DNA of 64,000 bases from Darksidea phi (GCA_030770425.1 JASJFT010000159.1:16650-80649), one strand, 5' to 3'. Positions 1 through 11,851 are shown, counted from the stretch's first letter. Notes: generated from the sequence alone by a model not told the origin. Numbers and translations are program-made.

Positions 1-60
1 CCCCACCCGCCCCCCCCCCCCCCCCCCCCCGCCCGCCCCCCCCCCCCGCCCCGCGCCCCC
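1..60. repeat. poly-C low-complexity contig end
   Basis: Almost pure cytosine with a few G and A. No telomeric CCCTAA units are present. It resembles the homopolymer runs beside the N gap near 33.1 kb, so it is probably an end-of-scaffold sequencing or assembly artefact and not a biological repeat. Confidence 0.7.
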
Positions 61-269
61 CCTGAGGCACGGTCCAAACGCCACAGACTTGGACGGTACA
101 GGGGGAAACGAGTGGCTTGACTCAGCCTCACTGCGCCGCGAGTTGGAGTACGCCCACAGTGGCGGAGCATATTTTAAAAGCGAGATGCCATCCGCTTCGA
201 TCGCTGTATAACAAGCACTCTTTCCATCATTCTCTTCAAATCATTACATCATTCAAAGCTCGATCAAGC

Positions 270-1421
270 ATGACCTGCCAATTCCCGTCCAATTTCACAA
301 TTGTCGAAAATGTCACGTTGGCCGACTTCGAAGCCTCCTTGAAACATTCCGTACGATGCTCGGATACCTACCTTCGAGCTAGTCCAGGCGGGACGATGAT
401 GCCTTGGGTCTATCTCTTGATTTTCTTGATCTGTCATATACCATCGGTTATCATCCGTGTTGTCAAATGGGACCCGGCACAACATATAGCAATGGGACTC
501 GCAGCATTCGGTATTGCAGTCACTATACAATCCTATACGAGCACAAAGATGGCACCAGATCAGATTCTAAGTTGGATGCCGGTGACCGTTATGTCGGACG
601 TCGGTACTATGCTGCAAATTGTTGTTTTGATCCTCGAAGAGCCTGGACACAGCGTCAATGCGCTGGCGAAAGCATTAGGAGACACGATTATGCGAATCGG
701 TGGCCGGCTGTACAAACGTCTGTTCGACCAAAGTGGGAATTTTCATGCCCAGAACCATCAGAGAGCCATGTTTCGACTTCGACCACACCCTGTTAACACG
801 AGGATGGCAAGACAGGCGCTTGTTGCGCTGACTGCATCAATTTTCGGTCTTACGCTCTTTGTTCTTCAGCTTTACGGTCTTGCCCACGCAGTTAATGGAA
901 TGAAACAACCCGATCTAGTCATAAGATGGTGCTCCCCAGCGTTCCGAGACTTTACATTGGCCGTGTTTACCGGAACCTGTCAAAAGTTCACCACTGTCAG
1001 TGGTGGTCGCAATGGGTTCGACTGTATCACGCTTCCTGCCGAGGAGCAATATCTTTGGTTAACGGGAACGGTCGTTCTACTATCATGTGCGGTAGTAGCT
1101 CAGGTTGCGGACCTGGCCTTGCTGTCACTTACTAGAACTGAACGTTTCCATGGTGTCAAGATGCGACGACCATGGCTCACAATGTTTGGTGGCGTCATAG
1201 TTCTCATTATTCTTATTTGCTATGGAGTCTTTACGAGTCGCCAGCTACCAGCCGGTATCACGGAATCGGTCTGGGTGTACAAAAAAGGTCCATACGACGC
1301 CCTCGGCCGAGTTTGTCAAGTTCGTTTGTGGAACTCGGGACTTAGAGGGATGATCGTAGGCTTCAGCGACGGGATCTTTCAAAGCTGGGGTTCCGCGTAT
1401 AATGGAAAGACGGAGCTATGA
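270..1421 (+). CDS. predicted six-span membrane protein, unknown function
   Basis: This single-exon frame gives 383 residues from the ATG at 270. The frame is open further upstream to 117, but that part reads like 5' leader. Six hydrophobic segments are visible: around residues 42-64, 74-92, 102-123, 178-203, 262-288 and 300-322. A short polar loop (about 124-177) lies between spans three and four, and a larger non-cytosolic-looking loop with several Cys and Trp lies between spans four and five. There is no cleavable signal peptide and no motif that I recognise as a transporter or enzyme. Proteins of this shape are common, poorly conserved fungal integral membrane proteins. The next gene lies 1 kb downstream on the same strand. 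The function is unknown; the coding call rests on length, hydrophobic periodicity and an uninterrupted frame. Confidence 0.65.
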   Translation: MTCQFPSNFTIVENVTLADFEASLKHSVRCSDTYLRASPGGTMMPWVYLLIFLICHIPSVIIRVVKWDPAQHIAMGLAAFGIAVTIQSYTSTKMAPDQILSWMPVTVMSDVGTMLQIVVLILEEPGHSVNALAKALGDTIMRIGGRLYKRLFDQSGNFHAQNHQRAMFRLRPHPVNTRMARQALVALTASIFGLTLFVLQLYGLAHAVNGMKQPDLVIRWCSPAFRDFTLAVFTGTCQKFTTVSGGRNGFDCITLPAEEQYLWLTGTVVLLSCAVVAQVADLALLSLTRTERFHGVKMRRPWLTMFGGVIVLIILICYGVFTSRQLPAGITESVWVYKKGPYDALGRVCQVRLWNSGLRGMIVGFSDGIFQSWGSAYNGKTEL

Positions 1422-2423
1422 GCTCATAGATAACATCTATGCGGGCTAGGCTATGGTTGTATATACCGATATGAGATACAAAACTTTACTGTGAGTTGCC
1501 AATGCTGGAACTGTGGCCGAAGAGCACGAACAGTTGGTTATCCAGATGCCACATATCTTCCCGGTCCAACAAGGTAGAATATCCAAATCATGGGCTAGGC
1601 AAAGCTAATAGCTGGTGATTGGCTACCGTAGAGCGAAGTGGCCCATGTAACGCTAAGGGTATGAGTTCAAAAGAAATGTCGCGCTTGCAAAAGGTGACAT
1701 TACTCTTTTAATCTACTCTGTTGTATTGTACGTATACTATGTATGTTTCTGAACTAGCTCCGTATATTAAGAAGAAAATCACGTGGGATTAGGAGTTTAA
1801 GTAAGAAAGTACTTAAACGTACTGTAAAATAGTGTGGCGTGTTATGTAGAAGCTAGAGATATATACTTATGTCCTGCTTTAACCTAAAGTGGACAGTACT
1901 ATACTAAGAAGATCGTGCGCTGGGAACAAATAAAAGTATAAACTGGAAACTAATTCTGCTCGCCAATATAATATAGTAATTATAAAAGAGATCTAATTAA
2001 GTATTAACGAACGTTAAGCGTTCCACTCTTTTCATGTACAGTTGAAATTTCAGTGCTGGTCTTCAGATGTATGTAGTTTATCGTTGAGTAGAAAAACTAC
2101 CCTACAATAGCATAGTTGCGCAATGCAGCTTTTCCTCAGGAAAAGAAAAATAAATCTTGATTTTATCCGACCAACGAACAGGGGTCTGTATTAGCGCGGT
2201 TGGTAGCCCGAGCTAAAATTATGGTGGGCCGAGCTGCTCCCTCATCTTATTTATTGGCGAACACGTGGCGAGTAACTGAGGCTCTGCAAAGACGCTGCTG
2301 CAATTCCCTTTTCTTCGCACCTGAACAGCCTCGAATTCCTCCACGTGTGAGCCGACCAGATTGGTTGGGGTGTATTCTTTCTTTCAAGCTCGCAAGAGGG
2401 AGAATTATTTTTCTTCATCAGCC
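1422..2423. other. AT-rich intergenic region, no gene seen
   Basis: About 1 kb between the membrane protein and the DUF4246 gene. Positions 1680-2160 are notably AT-rich. I see no coding frame, RNA gene or convincing repeat. The last 200 bp should contain the promoter of the downstream gene. Confidence 0.6.
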
Positions 2424-4701
2424 ATGCACGAATATCCCGGACTTGGCCTCCCATTACGGTACAATGGAATTAATAACGATGATTTCTATCCAATCGGAGC
2501 TCACAGGGGCTGTGAGGGTGCTACATCGGATCTTCTCCCAGTTCGCGAGGTTGCGATGATGAACATCATGGAAAAGCTCACAGACAAACGCAATTGGCAT
2601 GAAAAGGTTTTTGATGATTTGATTGTTTCCAAGTGGCGCGAGGAAGCCCTCAAAATATCAGATGAAGATCTTTGGGACCTGGCGACCAGTGGAAAGCAGC
2701 AGCTGTACAATGATGATGGCAGTGTCATAGTGCAGACTCGCTATAGCATGCAGGGTGTTGTGCCACTCAACGGTATACTGACAGAGAGAGTCTTCGACCA
2801 TGTATGTATCTGTTGCCTTGATAAACTCATACTAATCTTCTACTCGAGTGCATCAGTGAGCTTCGAAATAAGGCTCTCTATTATGAGAAAAGCAATATCA
2901 TACCTACACTTGATGCTTGTGCGAGCATAGCGAAGTCGGACAGATTAGTCGCGCCTAGCTTGCACCAGCGGCTTCGGCATGCTTTCGCAGTACTTCAGAA
3001 CGACCAGAAAATGTCTCCTGATTGGCATCCCCGTTCCAGCGATATGGTTCAAGATCTAGTACACCCGTCGTTGTATCCACTGGTGTATGGTCGCAGCAAA
3101 GTTCTACACACCGATTCGGTAGGGGTTCGGGATGCCATCAACAGATGGTCCGGTAAAGGTGATGTGCTCGAGTACGCCAGCTCGTCCCCACAATATCCTC
3201 TTCCCTTTGGCTATCGTTGGACCTATGTACCGAGGGACTACTGGTCCGAAACATATCAATGGCTACCAGCGAATGTGGCGTTCCAGGATGACGGCTCAGT
3301 GAAATTCACCAGCTACGTCAACAACCTCCATCCCGTCAAATATTCGGATATCTATCAAGCCATCGAGGAGTTGATTGAAATCGCTCTCCCGGCGTGGGAT
3401 CAATGCCTTGTGCTAAACACTGGCTCACATGAGATTGTCAAAGTGGGAGCAGGCCGCCTTCATTCCAGATTCGTAACGTCAATGCCCGAAAATATGGAGT
3501 AGGTCTTCTTCACCAATGATGTTCATCACATGGCAAAAGTTAACCTTAACAATAGCGACAACAATCCGGACATCTGGGATCCATCAGATCCGCAAGAACT
3601 CGCTAATGCGGTTGTCGACTGGGACCAGTTGAGAAACGATCGGACTTTCTTCTACGACCCGAAACGAGACGACGAGACTGAAAGCAAATGGAGGCTGTTA
3701 CGAAAGCCAAAGATTCCTGAACCTGTCACTGGGGGTGTCGTGTACGCTCCTAATCAAATGAGTCTCGCTGAGAGATTCCGCGAGTCCGGTTTGCAAGTCA
3801 TTGTGAAGATGGCTTCGATAGAATTGAGTCCCGAGAAGCCCGAGTTTCCCGTCGGAGGGTGGCATGTGAGATTGATCTTCAGTCCAATGTTCTGCTATAT
3901 CGTACTGAGTACCAAACAGATCGAAGGGCAGATGAACGAACACATCTGCGCTACCGCGCTTTACTACCTTGAGGGTGAAAATATTACACCCAGCCAACTT
4001 TCCTTCCGCATGCAGACTCGCGCAGACATCGACCAGGAGGAAGACAGATTCATGGTGGGTCAAGACAGCTACAAGTGGTTAGAGCGGATATACGGCACAA
4101 CCCTCGGCCCCGGTGATTCTCCGGCCTTGCAGAACTATGGCAGCATAGAGACCAGGGAAGGGAGGCTGCTTGCGTTTCCAAATGTTTTGTAAGTGGGCTC
4201 TAGGCAACGTGCTTTCACGTGTGACTGACGGCAAAAAGCCAACATCAAGTTTCATCGTTCAAGTTGGTCGATCCCACAAAACCAGGACACCGTCGCTTCA
4301 TCGCGCTCTGGCTCGTCGATCCAAATCTTCGCGTCATCTCCACCGCCAATGTTCCTCCCCAACAGCGCGACTGGTGGGCGGAAGCGATACTAGGTTCTAC
4401 CCCAAAAATGCGTGAGGAAGCGTTCTCTAAGCTCCCGCCAGATGTTCTCTCCCTGATCGAGAAAGACAGTGGAAGCACTTCCAGTTCAAACGCAACACTA
4501 ACGGGAGGAATGCCGGGCAAGCTACCAGTTGAGCTAGCGGACATGGTAGAGAAATACGTTCGAGAGGATCCGGATGGATCATTGATGGGCAAGGAAGAAG
4601 CCAATAACCACCGACAGAAACTCATGGCAGAGAGGAGCAGATTCTTCAGGACATCGGAAGATGGTTGGCAATCGGAAATGTACGGCTTCTGTGAGCATTA
4701 G
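2424..4701 (+). CDS. DUF4246 family protein (five exons), possible Fe/2OG oxygenase fold
   Basis: Exons 2424-2801, 2849-3498, 3556-3865, 3920-4188 and 4239-4701 join into one frame of 689 residues. All four introns (47-57 bp) are GT-AG. Family hallmarks of fungal DUF4246 (Pfam PF14033) are visible: the N-terminal YPGLGLPLRY start, CISELRNKA around residue 127, GLQVIVKMASIELSPEKPEF before 440, GGWHIEGQMNEHICATALYY around 443-462, LLAFPNVFQHQV around 529-540 and HRRFIALWLVDP around 553-564. The third intron has a length divisible by three and no stop, so a naive frame reads through it and splits the GGWH|IEG motif. The biochemical role of the family is not established to my knowledge. H446-x-E448, H538 and R554/R555 have the order expected of an Fe(II)/2-oxoglutarate oxygenase site; that is inference. 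The gene looks intact. Confidence 0.88.
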
Positions 4702-5877
4702 ACGGCTTTGTAGGTGGGTGTAATACATAAGTCCTGAGTGTGTCTTCTCACGGGCGTAGACTTTAGCACCATGGCGACGAGGGTACAGTTGCTCGGAGGC
4801 CTGAACTGGGATCCAGGGGTAGTTAATCTTTAGTTATAGTCAGAATATATTAACCGAGAGTCCGTACCATCTTCTTTCCTCTTACGCTTATTCAGTGCCT
4901 ACCTCCTTTACTAGGTTTTATTAATCTACTTCCCCTTTTTAACCATTTATCCCGTACCTGGTTAATAGATAGTCCTATCTTCTTCTCGACTAAGCTCTTT
5001 ATAAAATCTAATCTTAGTTTCCTATCTAGGGTACGAGGGTTAGCCTACGCGCGAGCGCGTACTACCAATATACTGGAAATACTATATTTAAGGCTATAAT
5101 AGGACTTAATATAGAGCTATCTAAGAAGCCTGTCTATAAAATTATAATACAAAATATTCTGGCGTTATAGCGCAATCAGGCAAAAACTGGCGTCATTTTT
5201 GGTAGGGTGCGCAGGGTACTGGGGTGCGCAGCTTGCTGGTGGAACACGTTATGGTCGAACATCTGCGCTCCTACACCAACGATCCGAGAAGGCTTGAGGA
5301 CGCAAAGTTGTTGAGAAAATGTTGAGCGGAGCACAACCGAATGTCAAACCGCTAAAGCTTGGTTGTGCGCAAAAAAGCGGTGATTCGTAGTTCGGTCCGA
5401 GGGCAAGCTAAACTGTGAATTCTAGGCTGACGAAGAATAGCAAACATTCAGCAGCCGAGGGAATTGCAATGGAATATTGACCGAAATGCACTCATTTGAG
5501 GAGAACAACATGCTGTCGCAATGGTGTGATTCCGAAAGTGCGATGCGATGCGATGCGAAACGCAGGCGCCATCTTCAACACAGGCATGGTTTCGAATGTG
5601 TCAAACGATGGCGTTCCTCCTTTTACCGGGTTACATTACTGTTTTGAGAGATTAGGCATACCTTGGCTAACGTACCCTCGAAAAGAGGTGTTTCTGCTCA
5701 TTCTCCATATCGTTCTGTGTCCTTGCCAACGGTCGCTCCTCCTGCGTATCGGGCCCATTATTGCTGCTTTTAGGTCACGTTCTGCTTTACTACTCTCGTT
5801 GTTTTTAGAGCGGACTGCGACTACGTTGCGCTTGTTATGTGTTCATCATTTTGAAGAGTTGCGCTTCGATTCTGGAT
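4702..5877. other. intergenic region with RIP-like AT-rich block
   Basis: About 1.2 kb. Positions 4840-5165 are TA-rich with very few CpA or TpG dinucleotides, consistent with an old repeat degraded by RIP; no transposon protein can be recognised. The remainder (5166-5877) is of ordinary composition and holds no convincing gene. A frame at 5496-5948 shows no coding features and overlaps the start of the ferric reductase. Confidence 0.5.
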
Positions 5878-5885
5878 TGACGTCA
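5878..5885. promoter_or_regulatory. TGACGTCA palindrome (CRE/bZIP type site)
   Basis: A perfect 8-bp CRE palindrome 15 bp upstream of the ferric reductase ATG. Fungal ATF/CREB-type bZIP factors bind this sequence. It would lie in the 5' leader or core promoter, so a regulatory role is plausible but unproven. Confidence 0.3.
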
Positions 5886-5899
5886 TTTACACGCGCGAC

Positions 5900-8234
5900 A
5901 TGGCCAACGTTGCTTCGCTTGGGGATGTGCGATACGAACACCATATGAGACATCGCGGCCGAGACAACCAGCATATGGTGGAACTGTTCTGGGTTGGAAT
6001 ATACACCATCACAGCTGTCTGCGCTACGGGGCGGATTCTCGTTTGGTGGGGACGACGATGGTGAGCCTTAGGCATCCGAGAGAAGAGCGCAACCTAACGA
6101 AAGTAGTAATCACAAGCAAACTGCGCGTGCAGGTACCACTCGGCTTCGTGTTCAGCTCGTTCGCTTGGTGGCATTCTTTAATGCCATCGGCCTGCTATCA
6201 ATCCACCTACCAAGAGGTCTATCCAGCATTTCTGTTGGGCGCGTCGTCACTATTCTAGCATACACGAGCGTAATCGCGGCTTTAATCGTTTCTGTCGATG
6301 CGCCCAGATTTTCCACTCATTTCATCGATGATGTGGCTTTTCGGGCTGCATGGGTTACCGTGACTCAAATCCCGCTCGTCTACTTCCTGTCCACGAAGCG
6401 CGGACCTTTGAACCTCCTTACTGGAATATCCTACGAACGGATCAACTGGCTACATCGATGGACTGGTTTTACACTGTTTCTCTGCGCCACTACTCACATG
6501 GCGATCATGATGTGCTCCGTATCCGTCGTGGAGCTAATGAAGTCGCCCGATGACGCGATGTCGATTGTTCGATATGGAGCGGCTGCATACGGTGCGCTTA
6601 CTTGGATCGCGCTTTCGAGTGTGCTCCCGTTGAGGCGATGGAGCTATCGGTTATTTTATATCAATCACTGCGCCTTCACATTGATGTTTCTGTGGCTCAT
6701 TGCGAGTCACGTCCCCAGCTACGCCCGGCTTCCAATCTACGCGTCAATCGCACTTGTTGCTACCGACAAGTGCCTGCGTGCATTCTGGTTTTTGTCAATC
6801 AACATCGCCGTCCGGCCGTTAAAGACAAAGTTATCCAAATCCACAAAGGGCTCAAGTCGACAGGTTTTGGGCATGGGACACCCTGTAAGAATGATGACAC
6901 CGTTCATTACTAATAGCAGTGTGTCTTCGGAAGAGACAACAACTATCATACGTATATCGGACGTCCCCTTTTCATGGAATCCGGGGCAGCATGTTCGGTT
7001 GTATCTGCCACAGCTAGGACTGGTTGGGATGCATCCATTCACGCCTGCAACTTGCTCAGATGTATTGAGCTCGCCATTCCCACCCGCGAAGGACAACGAT
7101 GCGGAGCACTACGGACTACTGCCCCACAATACAGCGCCATCAATTAACGACATGGTGCTGATGATAAAAGCGAAATCTGGCCTTACAAAACGACTTTCCC
7201 AATACCACTCCCAGTGGTTAGCCTTGCCCTGTCCGAATGCGACTCAGCCTTCGTCCACTTTGACGGCGTATATCGATGGCCCATACGGAAACCTGCCGGT
7301 TTGGGAAGAGTACGAAAACATCGTGCTCATCGCCACGTCGACAGGGGTTGCTTTTCTTTTGTCAATCTTGGACTACCTAGAGCAACTCTGTTTTGGTGGA
7401 CAAGAACGATTACGAACCCAGCAGATCACGTTTGTCTGGGCAAATCGACATATCGAACCTCAGTTGGAAGCTACTGTCACGGATATGCTATCAAGGCACA
7501 CAACGATACTACGAGAGTTTGATGTTACAGTAAAAGCAGAATTCTACGCAACATGTGAGCGCTCCAAGGATCTTCACAGCGGCGCAGAGATGCGCGAGCA
7601 TGATCCTTTTGCGCACTTACGGCGCCCACGTTCGAACTACTTTGCTGGAAGACCGCCTCTTCGCATCCGCAATCCAAACGCACTAGACGAGGAGGTGGAG
7701 GAGGAGGAGGAGGAGGAGGAGAAGGAGGAATGGTACGAGACAGCAGAAGAGGAGCACAATCTCAAGCAGATCTATCCAGGCGTGAACGAAATACGCAGCC
7801 GGTCGAGCTCCGAGACGTGCGTGTCATCTACGCTGATAGATGATGACTCGGATGGGTCTGAGCTTGGTTCGATGTTGGAGGAGCTCGAAGGTTCATGCTG
7901 GTCCCGGATGCCATCACTGCAGAGATCGCAATCCCACCAAGGTCTTGAAGTTAACAAGGTATGTGAGTGCGCGAAGCTTCGAAATGAGCAGAAGAAGTTC
8001 AAACAAAAGAAACTTCCTGGATATATATCGCGATTCTACGGCCAGCGACCGCCGATTGCCTCGGTCCTGTCAACGTCAATATCGCGAACGACTACAGCAA
8101 GGACCATGATCGCTGTCTGCTCGAATTACAGTGTAGTGACGGAAGCAAAGAGCGCGGTGTCCAAGATGAGCATGGATTTCGCTCGAGGGCGAACGGAAAG
8201 TAGGGTTACCCTATATACAGAAGGGTTTGGGTGA
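5900..8234 (+). CDS. ferric reductase family transmembrane flavocytochrome (FRE/NOX-type)
   Basis: Two exons, 5900-6060 and 6107-8234, joined by a 46-bp GT-AG intron with a CTAAC branch, give 762 residues. The ATG at 5900 is the first after an in-frame stop at 5852, and exon 1 supplies the first membrane span. The order is that of fungal ferric reductases: a ferric-reductase-like haem domain with the paired histidines of HRWTGFTLFLCATTH and INHCAFTLMFLWLIASH; an FAD-binding domain with the HPFT motif (GMHPFTPAT); and an NAD-binding domain with IDGPYGNLPVWEEYE and the nucleotide loop LIATSTGVAFLLSIL. The enzyme would move electrons from NADPH through FAD and haem to extracellular Fe(III) or Cu(II) at the plasma membrane. 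Between the NAD half-domains lies a long acidic insert with a near-pure Glu run (about 7694-7730) encoded by GAG/GAA repeats. An NADPH oxidase is less likely because the acidic insert and length fit FRE proteins. Confidence 0.9.
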
Positions 8235-8590
8235 GAACGGAAATTAGGGTTGATGATACCAGCGCTAGACGCGCATATAGATATACACGATTACCAATAA
8301 CTTTAACGTCCACTCTAAGCCATTAGACATCATCTTCGGACCTTGAAGCTTTCACAACAATGCAAGGCCCAATTTGCCTAATGCTTAGCATTCACATGCT
8401 TAATCACACTAACCGATTACATCAGCTCGCTAACGCGCTCTTTAGCCATCGTGCATGCTTCGTCAGCACGGCAACCCCGCCGATCATTCTTCGTCAGAAC
8501 ACTTTTTCTGCACCGGTCCTCCCATGTTGGATTGGCAGTCACCAATTCCTCAGAGCCTCAATTCCCGTCAGAGGATTCCGTTCTTTCAAG

Positions 8591-10563
8591 ATGTCGACAG
8601 CGCCAACACTAGGCTGCCAGATTGCGCCTCAATATCATAGAGACGCGCTCACAGATAGTGGAGAGTCAAGCTCGGAGGATGAAGATGAGATTACAGAGAC
8701 GGAGACGGATGAGAGAGGGGAGCGGGAAGCAGTTGTTGATTCACCGGATTTAGAGAAGGCGGAAACGCAGCGCGATGGCGCCACGACTGGACTTGCAACA
8801 AGACCCACGACCCTGCAGAAGGGGCGCACAAGAAGTAGTCGGAGGATGAAAGAAGATCCGCATCCCCCGGTAGGGTTTTGGCATTGGCAGATGGTAGGTG
8901 TCCATGGTAAAAGTTACTGGGGTTTAGCTGATGCAGTGTAGGCTGGCGTGAGGCTTCATGTGCTCAAGCTGTGGTTTCGGACGAGTACGACTTGCGCCTT
9001 GAGATACTAGAAACGAAACGTTGACCATGAGTTCAGATCTGATTCTCGCCATCGCCATCTTTGCCTTCCTCTGCCTCTTTTGGGGCGCCCTCTTCAACCA
9101 AGAAAAACGCGTCCACTCACTCAAGATCTGGGTCGTCGACTTCGATTCCCAACTATCCCCATACGACAACGTTGAGCCCTTCGTCGGCCCCTTCGTCACC
9201 CGCTCGGTTCAATCCCTACTCGATTCTGGGGCCCATCGTCCGGCTTACACGATCCGCTCACCCTCCGACTTCGGCAATGATCCACTCAAGGTACGACAAA
9301 GCGTATATGACTTTCATGCCTGGGCTGCTGTGATTATCAATGCGAATGCAACGGCTACGATAGACGCCGCTGTAAGAGATGGAAACGCAGACTACGATCC
9401 TCTTGGTGCATGCCAGATAATATACAACACCGCACGTGACCAAACAACCACCGCGTCATACATCAGTCCGAGCCTCACCGTCCTACAAAAAGCCGTCGTC
9501 TCGCAGTTTGGCCGCGAATGGCTCACGCACCTACTACGCACCACATCCCCAGCTAACCTCAATCTCGATGTCGCGCCACAAGCCATATCCCCCGGTATCG
9601 AATTTACCATGTATGATCTACGCCCCTTCGGGCCGCCGATCGCCACCCCAGCCGTGAGCATCGGCCTGATCTATTTGATCATTTTGTCTTTCTTCAGCTT
9701 CACTTTCTTCCTCCCAATCCACATGAAATATCTCAACCCTCGATCCCATCCACCCCTTCACTTCACACACCTTATTATCTGGCGGTATGTCGCCACGGTA
9801 GCATCCTACTTCTTCCTTTCGCTCGTCTACAGCCTTGTCTCTCTCGCTTTCCTCATGCCAATGAACCGGCAGCCCGCCTCCCACACCGACCCCGCCACCA
9901 ATCCCAATGCATATGGAAGAGGGACGTTCCCGGTATACTGGATGATTAACTGGGTAGGTATGACGGCGTTTGGCCTTGCAAGTGAGAATATGGCGATGAT
10001 ACTAGGGACGCCGTGGACCGCGCTTTGGTTGATTTTTTGGGTGATAAGTAATGTTGCAACGGGGTTTTACAGCTTGGAGCTGGCGAGCGATTTCTACCGG
10101 TGGGGTTATGCGTGGCCGATGCATAATAGTGAGTTACCACATCTTTCTGTTCCGGGTTGGGTGGTATCGGAAGGGCGTCAGCGCTTGGGCGCGGATACCT
10201 TCCAGCCGGTCCCATTCCGTCCCTACCAGACTCCCAGTTCGCGCTTCACGTCTCTACTATTGCCCCCGAGCAAAGCCTCCGCACCTACACACTAACAATC
10301 CCCCAGTCGCAGAATTAACCCGCCAAGTCCTCTTCAATCTACACCCCCGCACAGGTCTCAACTTCGGCATCCTCTTCGCTTGGGTCGCTATCGGCACCGC
10401 GCTGTTCCCAATATGCTGTTACTACATGCGATGGAATACGGCGCGGGTGAAGAAGAATGCGGAAAAGGCCGAGATGGCGTGGAAGGAAAAGATGGAGAAG
10501 GAGCGGGCGGAGCCAAGTTTGTTGGCGAGGGCTACCACGAGGGGGAGTCGGCCGGCGCGATAG
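8591..10563 (+). CDS. SNG1/DUF3533 family membrane protein
   Basis: Four exons, 8591-8893, 8942-8984, 9037-10128 and 10307-10563, give 564 residues. The 43-bp second exon is needed to bring the acidic N-terminus (ending GFWHWQM) into frame with VRLHVLKLWFRT and the first membrane span. All introns are GT-AG (48, 52 and 178 bp). The C-terminal segment AELTRQVLFNLHPRTGLNFGILFAW is typical of SNG1/DUF3533 (PF12051) proteins. Topology: one span near residues 116-133, a large external loop with the start of the family domain, then five spans toward the C-terminus and a basic, charged tail. Yeast SNG1 gives resistance to nitrosoguanidine and has been linked to plasma membrane lipid asymmetry; the exact role here is inferred. 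The start is set at 8591; an in-frame ATG at 8360 exists but precedes sequence that looks like leader. It lies 356 bp downstream of the ferric reductase, on the same strand. Confidence 0.87.
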
Positions 10564-11014
10564 CGCTGTGGAAATGCTTTGCTTGGGTTGCACAGGAGTG
10601 TATTTTGGTACGGTCTTTTGAAGATTTGGAAGGAGAACTTGTGATATTTGGTAAATATCTTGAAAGTCCTCGCGGAAGAGCGACGATCCGTGGTACAGAG
10701 CTTGAAGTGATCCTTGGTCCAAATCTCAAGTTGTGAAGAAAGAGTGGTTGACATGGTAGTAAGCTCGCTCGGTGCCAATGTGCACATGGAAAGCACCATG
10801 CACAGTACCAGTGAGCAAAATAAAAAAGACACAGGGGTGGCGCCTTTACTCTTGCTGCTCGAATGCACACCACACACAACTTCACTCTCACCGCAGTCTT
10901 TCATCTCACTACCTTCACCATTCATACATCCCATCCGTTGCGGGCGGCTCTCATTCCCACGGCTCTCACCTTCCCCAACTTTCTAACAACCACATCGCTA
11001 CCCTTTCACCCGCA

Positions 11015-11851
11015 ATGGACGATATGAAGCTCAGCTCTATCTTGAATCCCTACGACATTGAGCCCTGCCTCCGTTGCCACCCAGGCACCCGATCTAGCAT
11101 CATCCTCCCACCGCCACACCCTTCCCTCGAGCCCTACGCACAGTACTATCCGGAATGTGTGGAGCGCCTAAGAGAGATTATAGTCGAGGGATGCTCCTAT
11201 GGCCGATACGTTCCGATTCGACCTGCTCCAGTTTACGAGCCTAGACCGGCACGTGTTCATAACAAGAACCACAATAAAACGGACATTAAGACACCGGAGA
11301 AGCGGTGTATCAACTACGACCAGCGAGGCGACCTGGTATCAATTTTTGCGAACCCACATCCAGTCCGGGATGCGGTTGTACCGCGACGGGCGGGGCAGAC
11401 GCCTGTTCCAGTTGCCCATATGCACCACAGCCAGTACAAGGCCCCCACACCAGTTTACTCGGCGAAAAATCCCCACGACGTCGCTATAGTTGCCTCAGTC
11501 TGGCCTGAGTCTCGAGAAGAAACACCGTCGCTTACCGCCGATACAAGCCCCAGCGATGCATCCATAAACGACGATACTAGGTCATTCCCCCAGACGTTCG
11601 CGCAGCAACAATCGGGATCCACTTCACTTCCGACCAACCCATCTTTCAAGCAGTACAACAGTTGTCATAGGATGCCTTCAAAATGCACGGCTATCAACCA
11701 TGGAACGGAGGGCGCTAAAGAGGCCGCTAGAAAGGCGGCAAGGGATGCTTACGATGCTGAGAGAGAGGCCATAGTCGCTCGTAACTGCACATGTAGTAAG
11801 ACCACGCCGATGGATAGAGAGAAGCGCCAGAACAGTCCGGCAGGTCGCTAG
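11015..11851 (+). CDS. hypothetical protein, 278 residues
   Basis: A single-exon frame from the ATG at 11015 (context CGCAATGG); the frame is open further upstream but that part is pyrimidine-rich leader. The N-terminus (MDDMKLSSILNPYDIEPC) resembles the short start motif seen in many fungal nuclear regulators, but no zinc finger follows. The middle is Pro/His-rich and disordered. Near the C-terminus, residues about 230-256 form an Ala/Arg/Glu-rich segment likely to be a charged helix, followed by a Cys pair (CTCS). I do not recognise the family. It lies 450 bp downstream of the SNG1-like gene on the same strand. Confidence 0.5.
   Translation: MDDMKLSSILNPYDIEPCLRCHPGTRSSIILPPPHPSLEPYAQYYPECVERLREIIVEGCSYGRYVPIRPAPVYEPRPARVHNKNHNKTDIKTPEKRCINYDQRGDLVSIFANPHPVRDAVVPRRAGQTPVPVAHMHHSQYKAPTPVYSAKNPHDVAIVASVWPESREETPSLTADTSPSDASINDDTRSFPQTFAQQQSGSTSLPTNPSFKQYNSCHRMPSKCTAINHGTEGAKEAARKAARDAYDAEREAIVARNCTCSKTTPMDREKRQNSPAGR

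Noticed and set aside
1..60. Possible telomere at the left end
   Set aside because: The C-run has no CCCTAA periodicity and resembles the homopolymers beside the assembly gap.
5496..5948. Plus-strand frame of 150 residues before the ferric reductase
   Set aside because: It overlaps the ferric reductase start in another frame and shows no domain or plausible leader.
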